Shown here: piece by piece, positions 8,498-16,215 of the stretch
How positions within the stretch are numbered: the stretch's first letter is position 1
Layout: each line of letters starts with the position of its first letter
Assembly (NCBI RefSeq): GCF_004331685.1
Contig: NZ_SJSM01000028.1
Location: forward strand, 1-63,213
Origin: Pedobacter hiemivivus
GTDB lineage: Bacteria; Bacteroidota; Bacteroidia; Sphingobacteriales; Sphingobacteriaceae
Direction of reading: 5' to 3'
DNA: 63,213 nt
The notes under the pieces: model-generated
What the model saw: only the letters and a program-made list of their open reading frames with translations
The model's database searches: none
Told to the model about the DNA's origin: nothing
Position numbers and translations under genes: made by a program

Positions 8498-8950
8498 CTA
8501 ATAAGTCTCACTATCGGGTGGAATCCCGTAATCCACATATTGTGGCGTCTTTTCGTCTTTCTTTTTAGTCCCTGTGAACCAGGATTTAACGGAATTGAAA
8601 ATGGCAGATAAATGCTCCGCATCCAATGTTTTCCCCACTTTGTTTGAGGCCAGGCCAACCAATGTTTTAGTTAAAAATCCAGAGCCCCTAAATAAAGTTG
8701 TATTCATTAAAAAAGGCAATACCATAGACATAATGCTGCTGCTGATGTTTAGCTTATCATCAATCTTAAGGAAAGCTGAGGGCGTAGCATATCGCTTAAT
8801 CAATCCACCTAAAGTAAATTGGTTAAGGTATCCTTTGGTATCCTTAAGCAATAAATCACCTTTAAGCTCATGTTCGGCCTTTAAAGTAGAAACCATAACA
8901 TGCAGGTCATCAAGGTTGTTGATATTATATTTTCTGATCTTCTTCTTCAT
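8498..8950 (-). CDS. Conserved hypothetical protein, last gene of YtxH/holin-like operon
   Basis: This 150-residue protein has a basic N-terminus (MKKKIRKYNINNLDDLHVM) and no signal peptide. Its moderately hydrophobic middle (about residues 68-100) may contact the membrane, and the tail is polar. No family was recognised. It overlaps the upstream holin-like gene by 26 bases and closes a three-gene operon with the YtxH protein. Coupling to membrane-envelope proteins suggests an envelope role, by inference only. It ends just before the shared terminator with aspS. Confidence 0.7.
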   Translation of the reverse strand: MKKKIRKYNINNLDDLHVMVSTLKAEHELKGDLLLKDTKGYLNQFTLGGLIKRYATPSAFLKIDDKLNISSSIMSMVLPFLMNTTLFRGSGFLTKTLVGLASNKVGKTLDAEHLSAIFNSVKSWFTGTKKKDEKTPQYVDYGIPPDSETY

Positions 8951-9308
8951 CCTTGTCTGCCAGTTTATTAAAATAATTCCTGATGGTAAAGTTAATTATT
9001 GCCTTTTCGATATATTTCTCTTTAGTAAAATACACAATAAGCGCCAGTAGCAAATAGAGAGCAGCTACGCAGCCAAAACCACGGGCATAACTACCTAATA
9101 CATCTGATAAAAAGAGGGCCAAAGTAAGCGTACCAAACAAAAAGGCTAAAATAAAGCAAATGATCACGGCAGCGTTCGTTACCAGATCGGCAAATATCTT
9201 CGCCACCTTTTCTACCAGATACAACCTGGTATACTCTATCCGGGTATCTATATAATCTTTGGCATCGTCAAACAAGCCTTCAATACTCTTTTCTTTATTT
9301 TCCTGCAT
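8925..9308 (-). CDS. Phage-holin-superfamily-like membrane protein (not phage)
   Basis: This 127-residue protein has an acidic amphipathic N-terminus (residues 1-35) and two adjacent hydrophobic helices (about 40-65 and 72-95), then a charged tail ending DKEDEEDQKI-like residues. This is the layout of the holin-X/DUF1469 superfamily common in Bacteroidota genomes outside prophages. It sits between the YtxH gene (23-base gap) and an overlapping hypothetical gene. No phage genes are nearby, so lysis is unlikely. A membrane-stress role is inferred from the YtxH association. Confidence 0.75.
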   Translation of the reverse strand: MQENKEKSIEGLFDDAKDYIDTRIEYTRLYLVEKVAKIFADLVTNAAVIICFILAFLFGTLTLALFLSDVLGSYARGFGCVAALYLLLALIVYFTKEKYIEKAIINFTIRNYFNKLADKDEEEDQKI

Positions 9309-9331
9309 TATGATGTGGTTTTTGCAAGTTT

Positions 9332-9601
9332 TTAAGCGTGTTCCAAATCGTCATCAACAAATTCGTCCTCAGACTGACGTAGCTTGCTTTTAACAGAGCT
9401 AACGACCTTATCTTTCAAATTACTAAGGTTATTGATCTCATCTGCGGCCTTATCTTTAATAGAATCTCCAAGATCCTTTAACGATTGACTTAATCTATCT
9501 CTGGTTTCGCTACCCTTCTCCGGAGCAAATAGCAAACCCAGTGCGGTGCCGGCAGCTAATCCAACCAACAATCCAACTAACACTTTTGAATTATCATTCA
9601 T
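9332..9601 (-). CDS. YtxH domain protein
   Basis: The protein has 89 residues. A short hydrophobic segment with the glycine-rich motif LVGLLVGLAAGTALGLLFAP (about residues 9-28) is followed by KGSETRDRLSQSLKD and a long charged helix. This is the YtxH/GvpP-like signature. Members are small membrane-anchored proteins linked to general stress in Bacillus; the molecular function is unknown. It is the first gene of the three-gene group that ends at 8498. Confidence 0.85.
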   Translation of the reverse strand: MNDNSKVLVGLLVGLAAGTALGLLFAPEKGSETRDRLSQSLKDLGDSIKDKAADEINNLSNLKDKVVSSVKSKLRQSEDEFVDDDLEHA

Positions 9602-9653
9602 AACATTTAAATTTTAACGGTTAACGATATATTTATTCTCCGAAACACCAGTA

Positions 9654-10706
9654 TTACAACCCTTCGTGTTCAGAAATTGTTTTAATTCTTTCCAACCTTT
9701 CCGAAGCCATTGAGCTTGTTTCGTATATTTTAATCAATAGGATAAAATATGATAACAATAGTGGGCCATAAACCAGCCCGAGTATTCCGAATAAGGGTAC
9801 ACCAATAACTACGCCAATTACAGTTATAATGGGATGAATATTTCCAACTTTTTTCGCAATGATGAACCTCAGCACGTTATCGATGTTAATAATCACCAGA
9901 AAACCAAATACCAACATAGCCCAGCCGCTAAAGTCATTGCCATTAGCAATTTGTATTAAGGCGGCAGGAACAAAAATGATAGGTGGCCCCAATACAGGCA
10001 CAAAAGAGATAAAAGTAGTTATTACCCCCCAAAATACAGGATCAGAATAACCCAACAAATAAAAAGACAGACCTAACAAACTACCCTGAACCATTGCAAT
10101 AAAGCCCTGTCCCAACACATTTGCATAAGTCGTGTTACGCATCTCCTCGGCAAACCTTTGCGCATTTTGCGCCCTAAAGGGTGCATATTTTATCAATGCA
10201 CTTTCAAACCGCTCTCGTTCGACTAGCATAAAGTACAGTAAAAAATACATCAGCAACAGCCCTAGTACAATATTAAATGCACCCGAGATGAGCGAGGGAA
10301 ACAAGTCAGCAGCCCAAGTGCCGACCTTCTTTAAACCTTCTCCAATTAGCGTTTCCATATTCTCTCCTACCGGCACCAAATGTTGGAGCTTAAACAGAAG
10401 GCCTTTAAAATAAGCAGGGTCACTTTGCAGTTCGGCGATTTTTTTAATCACCATCGCACTAAGGGCATAAAATGGAAGAATGAGCACAATAACTGACATT
10501 GCCAGCAATAGCACAGCAGAGAAACTCTTATTCCATTGCTTAACATCGACCAGATACATAAATGCAGGTCGTAAAATGGTAAACAAGACCAGTGTGCTTA
10601 AAATGGAGCCAAAAATCCCCTGCAAAGAATACGCAATTAAACAACCTAATGCTATGATAATAACAAGATTGATATTATTCCGTTGCTTATAGTTGAAAAT
10701 TGACAT
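9654..10706 (-). CDS. AI-2E family transporter-like membrane protein
   Basis: This 350-residue protein has about seven to eight helices. Early motifs such as LLLAMSVIVLILPFYALSAM and the C-terminal GVPLFGILGLVYGPLLLSYF are typical of the AI-2E (PF01594) family. Despite the name, members include Na+/H+ antiporters and putative exporters, so AI-2 transport should not be assumed. The ATG lies 11 bases after the stop of the NtrC-type regulator gene, so the two are probably one operon. The YtxH group follows after 52 bases and could be read through. Confidence 0.88.
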   Translation of the reverse strand: MSIFNYKQRNNINLVIIIALGCLIAYSLQGIFGSILSTLVLFTILRPAFMYLVDVKQWNKSFSAVLLLAMSVIVLILPFYALSAMVIKKIAELQSDPAYFKGLLFKLQHLVPVGENMETLIGEGLKKVGTWAADLFPSLISGAFNIVLGLLLMYFLLYFMLVERERFESALIKYAPFRAQNAQRFAEEMRNTTYANVLGQGFIAMVQGSLLGLSFYLLGYSDPVFWGVITTFISFVPVLGPPIIFVPAALIQIANGNDFSGWAMLVFGFLVIINIDNVLRFIIAKKVGNIHPIITVIGVVIGVPLFGILGLVYGPLLLSYFILLIKIYETSSMASERLERIKTISEHEGL

Positions 10707-10717
10707 AATTATTCGCT

Positions 10718-12118
10718 TTATTTATCCAGGTTAATGGCCCTCATTTTATTGTAAAGTGTTTTTCTATCTATGTTCAGAATTTTAGCTGCTTTCGTTTTGT
10801 TGAAATTAACTTCTCTCAACACTTTTAAAATAGCCTCATATTCGGCTTCTAATGCCGCATTTTTTAAGTCCCTTGGACGCTCTGTGCGCGACATGGTCGT
10901 TTCTATGGCGTTAGCCTTTGCATAAGTCGAAATCTCTAATGGCAGTGCCTTCAGCTGAATTTCCTGAGATTCAGTTAACAAGGTCGCCCTTCTGATTACA
11001 TTTTTCAACTCCCTTACATTACCTGGCCAGTTATAAGTTAAAAAGCAATCTTCAACCTCTTGTGAAAAGCCCAGCACATTCCGGCTAAGTTCTTGATTGG
11101 CAACTTCCAAAAATGTATTAGCAAAGATTAGAATATCTCTTCCACGCTGACTTAGTGGAGGAAGATCGATCGAAAACTCGTTAAAGCGATGATATAAATC
11201 TTCTCTGAACTTGCCTTTTTGAATGGCATTTGCCAGGTTCTCATTCGTTGCAACAATAATCCGCACATCAAGATCAATTTCTTTAGTACTGCCGATGCGC
11301 TTGATTTTCCGCTCCTGAACGGTCCTCAACAAGGCCGCCTGAATATCATAAGAAAGATTTCCTACCTCATCCAGAAAAAGTGTTCCACCATTAGCCATTT
11401 CAAAATGACCGATTTTAGTGTACAGAGCCCCTGTAAATGAACCCTTTTCGTGTCCAAAAAACTCACTCCCAGCTAGCTCTTTGGTTAAAGAACCGCAGTC
11501 CATAGCCACAAATGGGTTATCGCGCCTCGGACTGTTTAAGTGAATGGCTTTAGCAACAGATTCCTTCCCGGTGCCACTCTCTCCAGTTAAAATTACACTA
11601 TAGGAGGTGGGGGCTACCAATTGAATCTGTTTTAACAAATGCTTTGAGGCACTACTTTGTCCAGCTACAAAATTATCTGTTTGGCTGTAAATCTGCCTTT
11701 GAAATCTTTGTTTTGGTGTTTCAGAAACTTCAGGTAAAGGATCTGCATTAAGCGCCATCTGAGTCTCAATGGATTTATTGATTGTATTCAAAATCTCATC
11801 AGGGTACAGTGGTTTTGTGATGTAATCATAAGCGCCAAGCTTGATCAACTCAACGGCTAACTTGATATCTGAATAACCAGTTATAATGATTACCCCTGTT
11901 CTAGGGTACTTTTCTTTGATTTTAATAAGCATCTCCTTACCATCGGTATCTTCCAGACGGTAATCACATAAAACTAAATCGTAATACTCTTTGGACAGAT
12001 ATTCCATCGCTGAAACACCGCTTGTAGCAGTTGATACACTAAACGAATTGCGCGTTAAAAATTTAGATAATAGTATCCCAATATTTATTTCGTCGTCAAC
12101 AATTAATATTTTTCTCAT
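10718..12118 (-). CDS. Sigma-54-dependent response regulator (NtrC type)
   Basis: This 466-residue regulator has three domains. The receiver (1-120) has phosphoacceptor D52 and acidic pocket D8-D9. The AAA+ domain (about 145-385) has Walker A GESGTGKE at 179-186, the sigma-54 contact loop GSFTGA at 226-231 (a variant of GAFTGA) and Walker B FLDE near 250. A C-terminal Fis-type helix-turn-helix follows (about 430-463, TKAAKILNIDRKTLYNKM). It activates sigma-54 promoters when phosphorylated. No histidine kinase is adjacent, so the partner lies elsewhere. It leads the operon containing the AI-2E gene. Confidence 0.95.
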   Translation of the reverse strand: MRKILIVDDEINIGILLSKFLTRNSFSVSTATSGVSAMEYLSKEYYDLVLCDYRLEDTDGKEMLIKIKEKYPRTGVIIITGYSDIKLAVELIKLGAYDYITKPLYPDEILNTINKSIETQMALNADPLPEVSETPKQRFQRQIYSQTDNFVAGQSSASKHLLKQIQLVAPTSYSVILTGESGTGKESVAKAIHLNSPRRDNPFVAMDCGSLTKELAGSEFFGHEKGSFTGALYTKIGHFEMANGGTLFLDEVGNLSYDIQAALLRTVQERKIKRIGSTKEIDLDVRIIVATNENLANAIQKGKFREDLYHRFNEFSIDLPPLSQRGRDILIFANTFLEVANQELSRNVLGFSQEVEDCFLTYNWPGNVRELKNVIRRATLLTESQEIQLKALPLEISTYAKANAIETTMSRTERPRDLKNAALEAEYEAILKVLREVNFNKTKAAKILNIDRKTLYNKMRAINLDK

Positions 12119-12269
12119 AGGTATTTATTGAATAATACTGAGATAAATATATGTGGTTTTTTTTGTTATGGGAAATATTTTCTACACTTTTTATGTAAGT
12201 ATTCCCCCAACCCAGATCATAAAATGGAGAAATAAAAGACAAAAAAGCAAGTTAAATCGTAAAAATCAA

Positions 12270-13052
12270 CTATTTACCTTGAAAAACCGGCTTTCTTTTT
12301 TCTAAAAAAGCCCGCGTACCTTCTTTAAAATCTTCGGTGTTAAAACACAATCCAAATTCTTTTATTTCGATTTCAAATCCATTCGCTTCAACATCAAATG
12401 CAGAATTGACAGATTTTATTGCAGCTGCAATTGCTAAAGGCGCTCGTAATTTGATCCGATTTAAGATGCTTTCTGCTTTCGCTATAAGTTCTGATTGAGG
12501 AACCACATAATTTAACAATCCGATTTTTTCTGCATCCTCTGCAGAGATCATATCAGCTGTTGCAATCATTTCAATAGCCTTTCCTTTGCCTATAATTTGT
12601 GTCAACCTTTGTGTCCCTCCGTATCCTGGAATCAAACCCAGCGAGGTTTCCGGCAGACCCAATTTTGCGTGATCTGCACCAACACGAATATGACAGGCCA
12701 TCGCCAATTCTAATCCACCACCAAGCGCAAAACCATTAATAGCCGCAACAACAGGTTTAGGACATTTTTCTATTGCATTAAAAACCAGCTCCTGTCCCTT
12801 TCTAGCCAGCTCTTCGCCTTGTTCGCCATTATAATCAGAGAACTCCGAAATATCGGCCCCGGCTACAAAAGCTTTTTCTCCAGCTCCAGTTAAAAGAACC
12901 CCCCTTACCTCATCCTGTTGTGAAGCAACAGCAATCACATCAGCCAGTTCAGCAAGTGTTTCTTTATTTAAAGCATTTAATTTATGTTCCCTGTTAATGG
13001 TTACATATAAAATCTGTTCTTTTAGTTCGGATAGAATATTTTGATAAGTCAT
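12270..13052 (-). CDS. Enoyl-CoA hydratase/isomerase (crotonase family)
   Basis: This 260-residue protein is of standard family length. It shows the oxyanion-hole segments FVAGADISEF and NGFALGGGLELAMACHIRVG, and both hydratase glutamates appear to be in place (ELAMACH; LPETSLGLIPGYGGTQR). It would hydrate trans-2-enoyl-CoA, as in beta-oxidation or short-chain acyl-CoA metabolism. The ATG lies 3 bases after the stop of the B12-binding protein gene, so the two are co-transcribed. That pairing points to branched or short-chain acyl-CoA metabolism. The exact substrate is unknown. Confidence 0.93.
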   Translation of the reverse strand: MTYQNILSELKEQILYVTINREHKLNALNKETLAELADVIAVASQQDEVRGVLLTGAGEKAFVAGADISEFSDYNGEQGEELARKGQELVFNAIEKCPKPVVAAINGFALGGGLELAMACHIRVGADHAKLGLPETSLGLIPGYGGTQRLTQIIGKGKAIEMIATADMISAEDAEKIGLLNYVVPQSELIAKAESILNRIKLRAPLAIAAAIKSVNSAFDVEANGFEIEIKEFGLCFNTEDFKEGTRAFLEKRKPVFQGK

Positions 13053-13055
13053 AAT

Positions 13056-13475
13056 CTAAAAATTTCTGTTTTCAGCAACCCAGTTTTTAATATAATTAAC
13101 GATTGTCTCCATTGTTGTTCCCGGAGCAAATAACTCCCCCACTCCAATTTCTTTCAACTTATCCATATCTTTTTCGGGTATAATCCCACCGCCGGTAAGC
13201 AAAACATCAGTTACATTTTTCTGTTTCATGATCTCTACGATCTTTGGAAATACGGTCATGTGCGCACCCGATAAAATAGAAACCCCAATTGCGTCAACAT
13301 CCTCTTGCAGGGCCGTATTCACCACCATTTCAGGCGTTTGGCGCAATCCGGTATAAATAACCTCCATGCCGGCATCCCTTAAAGAAGTAGCGATTACTTT
13401 TGCTCCCCTATCATGGCCATCTAGTCCAACCTTAGCCACTAAAACGCGGATAGGCCTTTTTACTGCATTGCTCAT
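13056..13475 (-). CDS. Stand-alone cobalamin-binding domain (methylmalonyl-CoA mutase C-terminal type)
   Basis: This 139-residue protein consists only of the B12-binding fold. It has the cobalamin lower-ligand motif D19-G-H21-D-R-G24 (DxHxxG), then VSILSGAHMTVFP and LLTGGGIIPEKD, which bind the nucleotide tail. It matches the small subunit or C-terminal domain of acyl-CoA mutases such as methylmalonyl- or isobutyryl-CoA mutase. No large substrate-binding subunit is in the window, so it must pair with one encoded elsewhere. It is first in an operon with a crotonase. Divergent glnS starts 80 bases upstream. Confidence 0.93.
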   Translation of the reverse strand: MSNAVKRPIRVLVAKVGLDGHDRGAKVIATSLRDAGMEVIYTGLRQTPEMVVNTALQEDVDAIGVSILSGAHMTVFPKIVEIMKQKNVTDVLLTGGGIIPEKDMDKLKEIGVGELFAPGTTMETIVNYIKNWVAENRNF

Positions 13476-13527
13476 ATTTTATGGTAATAAGTAGGCTGTA
13501 AATGTAAGTAAATTAGCCGTTTTATGT

Positions 13528-13535
13528 TAACTTTG
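13528..13535 (+). promoter_or_regulatory. glnS -7 box (TAACTTTG)
   Basis: TAACTTTG matches TAnnTTTG exactly and lies 20 bases before the glnS ATG. No clear TTG is seen at -33. Confidence 0.5.
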
Positions 13536-13555
13536 ACCAAAAATTTACAGCTGAT

Positions 13556-15217
13556 ATGAGTGAGGAAAGATCATTGAACTTTATTGAAGAGATCATTGAG
13601 AACGATTTAAATAGCGGAAAATACAAGACGTTAATCACCCGTTTTCCACCTGAACCTAATGGATATTTACACATTGGCCATGCTAAAGCCATCTGTTTAA
13701 ACTTTGGTTTAACAAAAAAATACGGGGGCTATACAAACCTTAGGTTTGATGATACCAACCCAGTAACCGAAAAAACAGAATACGTTGACAGTCAACAGGC
13801 CGACATTAAATGGCTTGGTTTTGAGTGGAAAAATGAACTATATACTTCTGATTATTTTGATACACTGTACGAATACGCCGTTAAGTTGATCGAAAAAGGT
13901 TTAGCTTATGTTGACCATAGTACGGCTGAAGAAATTGCAGAGTTAAAGGGTACACCTACTGAACCGGGCAAAGATAGTCCATACCGCAGCCGTAGCATTC
14001 AGGAGAATCTGGATCTATTTACCGGCATGAAAAACGGTGAATTTGAAGATGGAGCATGTACCTTAAGGGCCAAAATAGATATGGCTAGCCCAAACATGAT
14101 TATGCGCGATCCGGTAATTTACCGTATTAAACACGCTGAACATCACCGTACAGGTAATAAATGGTGTATCTACCCAATGTATGATTTTGCACATGGTCAA
14201 AGTGATAGTATTGAAACCATTACGCACTCCATCTGTACATTGGAGTATGTTTCTCATAGAGAGCTGTATGATTGGTGCATTGAAAAGCTAGAAATCTACC
14301 CTTCTAAACAATATGAATTTGCGCGTTTAAACCTTTCTTATACTGTAATGAGCAAACGTAAGTTGCTTCAATTGGTTAATGAAGGCGTGGTAAGTGGATG
14401 GGATGACCCTAGGATGCCAACAATAAGCGGATTAAGAAGACGCGGTTATACGCCAGAAAGCATCCGTGAGTTTTGTGAAAGAATTGGGGTTGCAAAAAGA
14501 GAGAACATCATAGAACTTAGTCTTTTGGAATTCTGTGTACGCGAGCACCTGAATAAAACAGCTAATCGTGTGATGGCCGTATTAGATCCGATAAAACTGG
14601 TAATTACCAATTATCCGGAAGGAAAAGACGAGACATTAATTGGAGAAAACAACCCTGAAGCTGAAGATAAAGGCGGAAGCAGAGAAATTCCATTTAGCAA
14701 TGAACTATGGATCGAACGTGAGGATTTCATGGAAGAGCCTGCAAAAAAATGGTTCAGACTTGCGCCTGGTGCAATGGTACGTCTTAAGCATGCTTACATT
14801 GTTAAATGCGAAGATTTTGTAAAAGACGAAGCCGGAAATGTGACTGAAATACGTTGTACTTACTTCCCTGAATCTAAAAGCGGTGAAGATACTAGTGGCA
14901 TTAACGTTAAAGGAACAATCCACTGGGTAAGTACCAAACATGCGAAAAGTGCAGAAATCAGAATGTACGATCGTTTGTTTACTGTAGAATCTCCTGATGG
15001 GGAAGAAGGCGATTTTAAGGACTACCTGAACCCAAACAGTATCGATGTAATTAAACATGCTTATATCGAACCTTACTTGGCTACAGCCGATAAGGATGCC
15101 CGATATCAATTCATCAGAAAAGGTTATTACTGCCTGGATAAAGACTCAACATCAGAACACCTGGTGTTTAACCGCACAGTATCTTTAAAAGATGCCTGGG
15201 CAAAAGGGAATAAATAA
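13556..15217 (+). CDS. glnS: Glutaminyl-tRNA synthetase
   Basis: This class I synthetase of 553 residues charges tRNA-Gln directly. The HIGH motif is seen in GYLHIGHAKAICLNFGL near residue 37, with the KMSKS equivalent in VMSKRKLLQLV near residue 265. The C-terminal beta-barrel anticodon domains run from about 340 to 553. The glutaminyl rather than glutamyl class is shown by the R-F-D-D-T-N-P segment and the two-barrel C-terminus. Its presence with a separate gltX (25826-27334) means this organism can use the direct route for Gln-tRNA. A hairpin terminator follows. Confidence 0.97.
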   Translation: MSEERSLNFIEEIIENDLNSGKYKTLITRFPPEPNGYLHIGHAKAICLNFGLTKKYGGYTNLRFDDTNPVTEKTEYVDSQQADIKWLGFEWKNELYTSDYFDTLYEYAVKLIEKGLAYVDHSTAEEIAELKGTPTEPGKDSPYRSRSIQENLDLFTGMKNGEFEDGACTLRAKIDMASPNMIMRDPVIYRIKHAEHHRTGNKWCIYPMYDFAHGQSDSIETITHSICTLEYVSHRELYDWCIEKLEIYPSKQYEFARLNLSYTVMSKRKLLQLVNEGVVSGWDDPRMPTISGLRRRGYTPESIREFCERIGVAKRENIIELSLLEFCVREHLNKTANRVMAVLDPIKLVITNYPEGKDETLIGENNPEAEDKGGSREIPFSNELWIEREDFMEEPAKKWFRLAPGAMVRLKHAYIVKCEDFVKDEAGNVTEIRCTYFPESKSGEDTSGINVKGTIHWVSTKHAKSAEIRMYDRLFTVESPDGEEGDFKDYLNPNSIDVIKHAYIEPYLATADKDARYQFIRKGYYCLDKDSTSEHLVFNRTVSLKDAWAKGNK

Positions 15218-15223
15218 AATAAA

Positions 15224-15258
15224 AACAACAAAGGCGCTTTAACAGCGCCTTTGTTGTT
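15224..15258. terminator. Bidirectional terminator between glnS and amidase
   Basis: A perfect 15-bp stem (15224-15238 with 15244-15258) has a 5-base loop. It overlaps the first base of the stop codon of the convergent amidase gene. Confidence 0.85.
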
Positions 15259-16097
15259 TACATGTATTTTTTATACAGATTAAACAGGATCAGTCTATCT
15301 GCCGGTGTGAGTACCTGGGTAATATCGGTTTGCACAAAATGGATTTTAAATGCTTCAATAGCCGCTGGCAAATTGCTGGTATTGTAACCAATCACTCTCA
15401 AAGCCAATTCCGCATTAAAATCTTCTGGAGGCAAGTTCAAAATATCATCATACCAAAGACCAAAGCCTTGCTTTGCCAAAACCTTCCATGGAAAATTCTT
15501 TGGATCGTTTTTTCTGCCCGGTGCAATATCGGAATGACCAATAAAATTAGCTGTAGGAATATTGTACCGTTTCTTTAAAGCATCCAGAAGTGCAACCAGA
15601 CTTTTGATCTGTGCATCCGTAAAAGGCTGGTTAATGCCGTTATTATCTAATTCTATCCCTATAGAAGATGAATTTAGGTCACTTGTATTTCCCCATTTCC
15701 CTATACCAGCATGATTGGCACGCAAGTAATCATTTACCATTTGCACAACCACACCATCCTTACCTACAATGTAATGAGAACTCACCTCACTCTTCCCCTT
15801 TACCAGAAATGTATTGATCGTTTGCTGAGTAGAGTTTTGCGCGGTATGGTGAATGATGACAAAATTAGGCTTACGGATACCGAAATTAATTGAGCCTACC
15901 CAAGATTGTATTGTGGGATCAAGGCCATCGATTTTTTGTGCCGGAGGCGGTACCGTCTTAATGATTTCAGAAAAAGATTTGGCCTTATCTTTGTAGATTT
16001 TCTCCGTTGCCGCATACTTGTTCATAGAGCAAGCACCGAATAAAAATAAAGAACCAATTACGAGCCCAATTTTTGTAAATTTATAGAGGTATACCAT
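15258..16097 (-). CDS. N-acetylmuramoyl-L-alanine amidase lipoprotein (AmpD-like)
   Basis: The 279-residue protein has a lipoprotein signal (LVIGSLFLFGAC, lipidated Cys near 23). The amidase_2 domain spans about residues 70-230. Zinc ligands are visible in NFVIIHHTAQNS and in GHSDIAPGRKNDP, with the conserved catalytic Lys nearby. It cleaves the amide bond between MurNAc and the stem peptide. The residues after Cys are SMNKY with no acidic cluster, so a periplasmic side location is likelier than surface export. It would act in peptidoglycan turnover or recycling. Divergent from the metallopeptidase at 16216. Confidence 0.93.
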   Translation of the reverse strand: MVYLYKFTKIGLVIGSLFLFGACSMNKYAATEKIYKDKAKSFSEIIKTVPPPAQKIDGLDPTIQSWVGSINFGIRKPNFVIIHHTAQNSTQQTINTFLVKGKSEVSSHYIVGKDGVVVQMVNDYLRANHAGIGKWGNTSDLNSSSIGIELDNNGINQPFTDAQIKSLVALLDALKKRYNIPTANFIGHSDIAPGRKNDPKNFPWKVLAKQGFGLWYDDILNLPPEDFNAELALRVIGYNTSNLPAAIEAFKIHFVQTDITQVLTPADRLILFNLYKKYM

Positions 16098-16215
16098 ATT
16101 GAGGGAATAGAGAATGTGAAATTACTATTTTTTACTATTTTAGCCGCAAATAATTCGATATATGAATCCCATGGTATCTTGGCGGTCTCATAACCTATTT
16201 AAAACTAACTGATAT

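Noticed and set aside
8925..9308. Holin-like gene as a sign of prophage
   Set aside because: No capsid, tail, integrase or lysis genes nearby, and YtxH/AI-2E neighbours fit chromosomal envelope genes.
9654..10706. AI-2E gene as evidence of quorum sensing
   Set aside because: The family name is historical; no luxS or Lsr genes are in the window.
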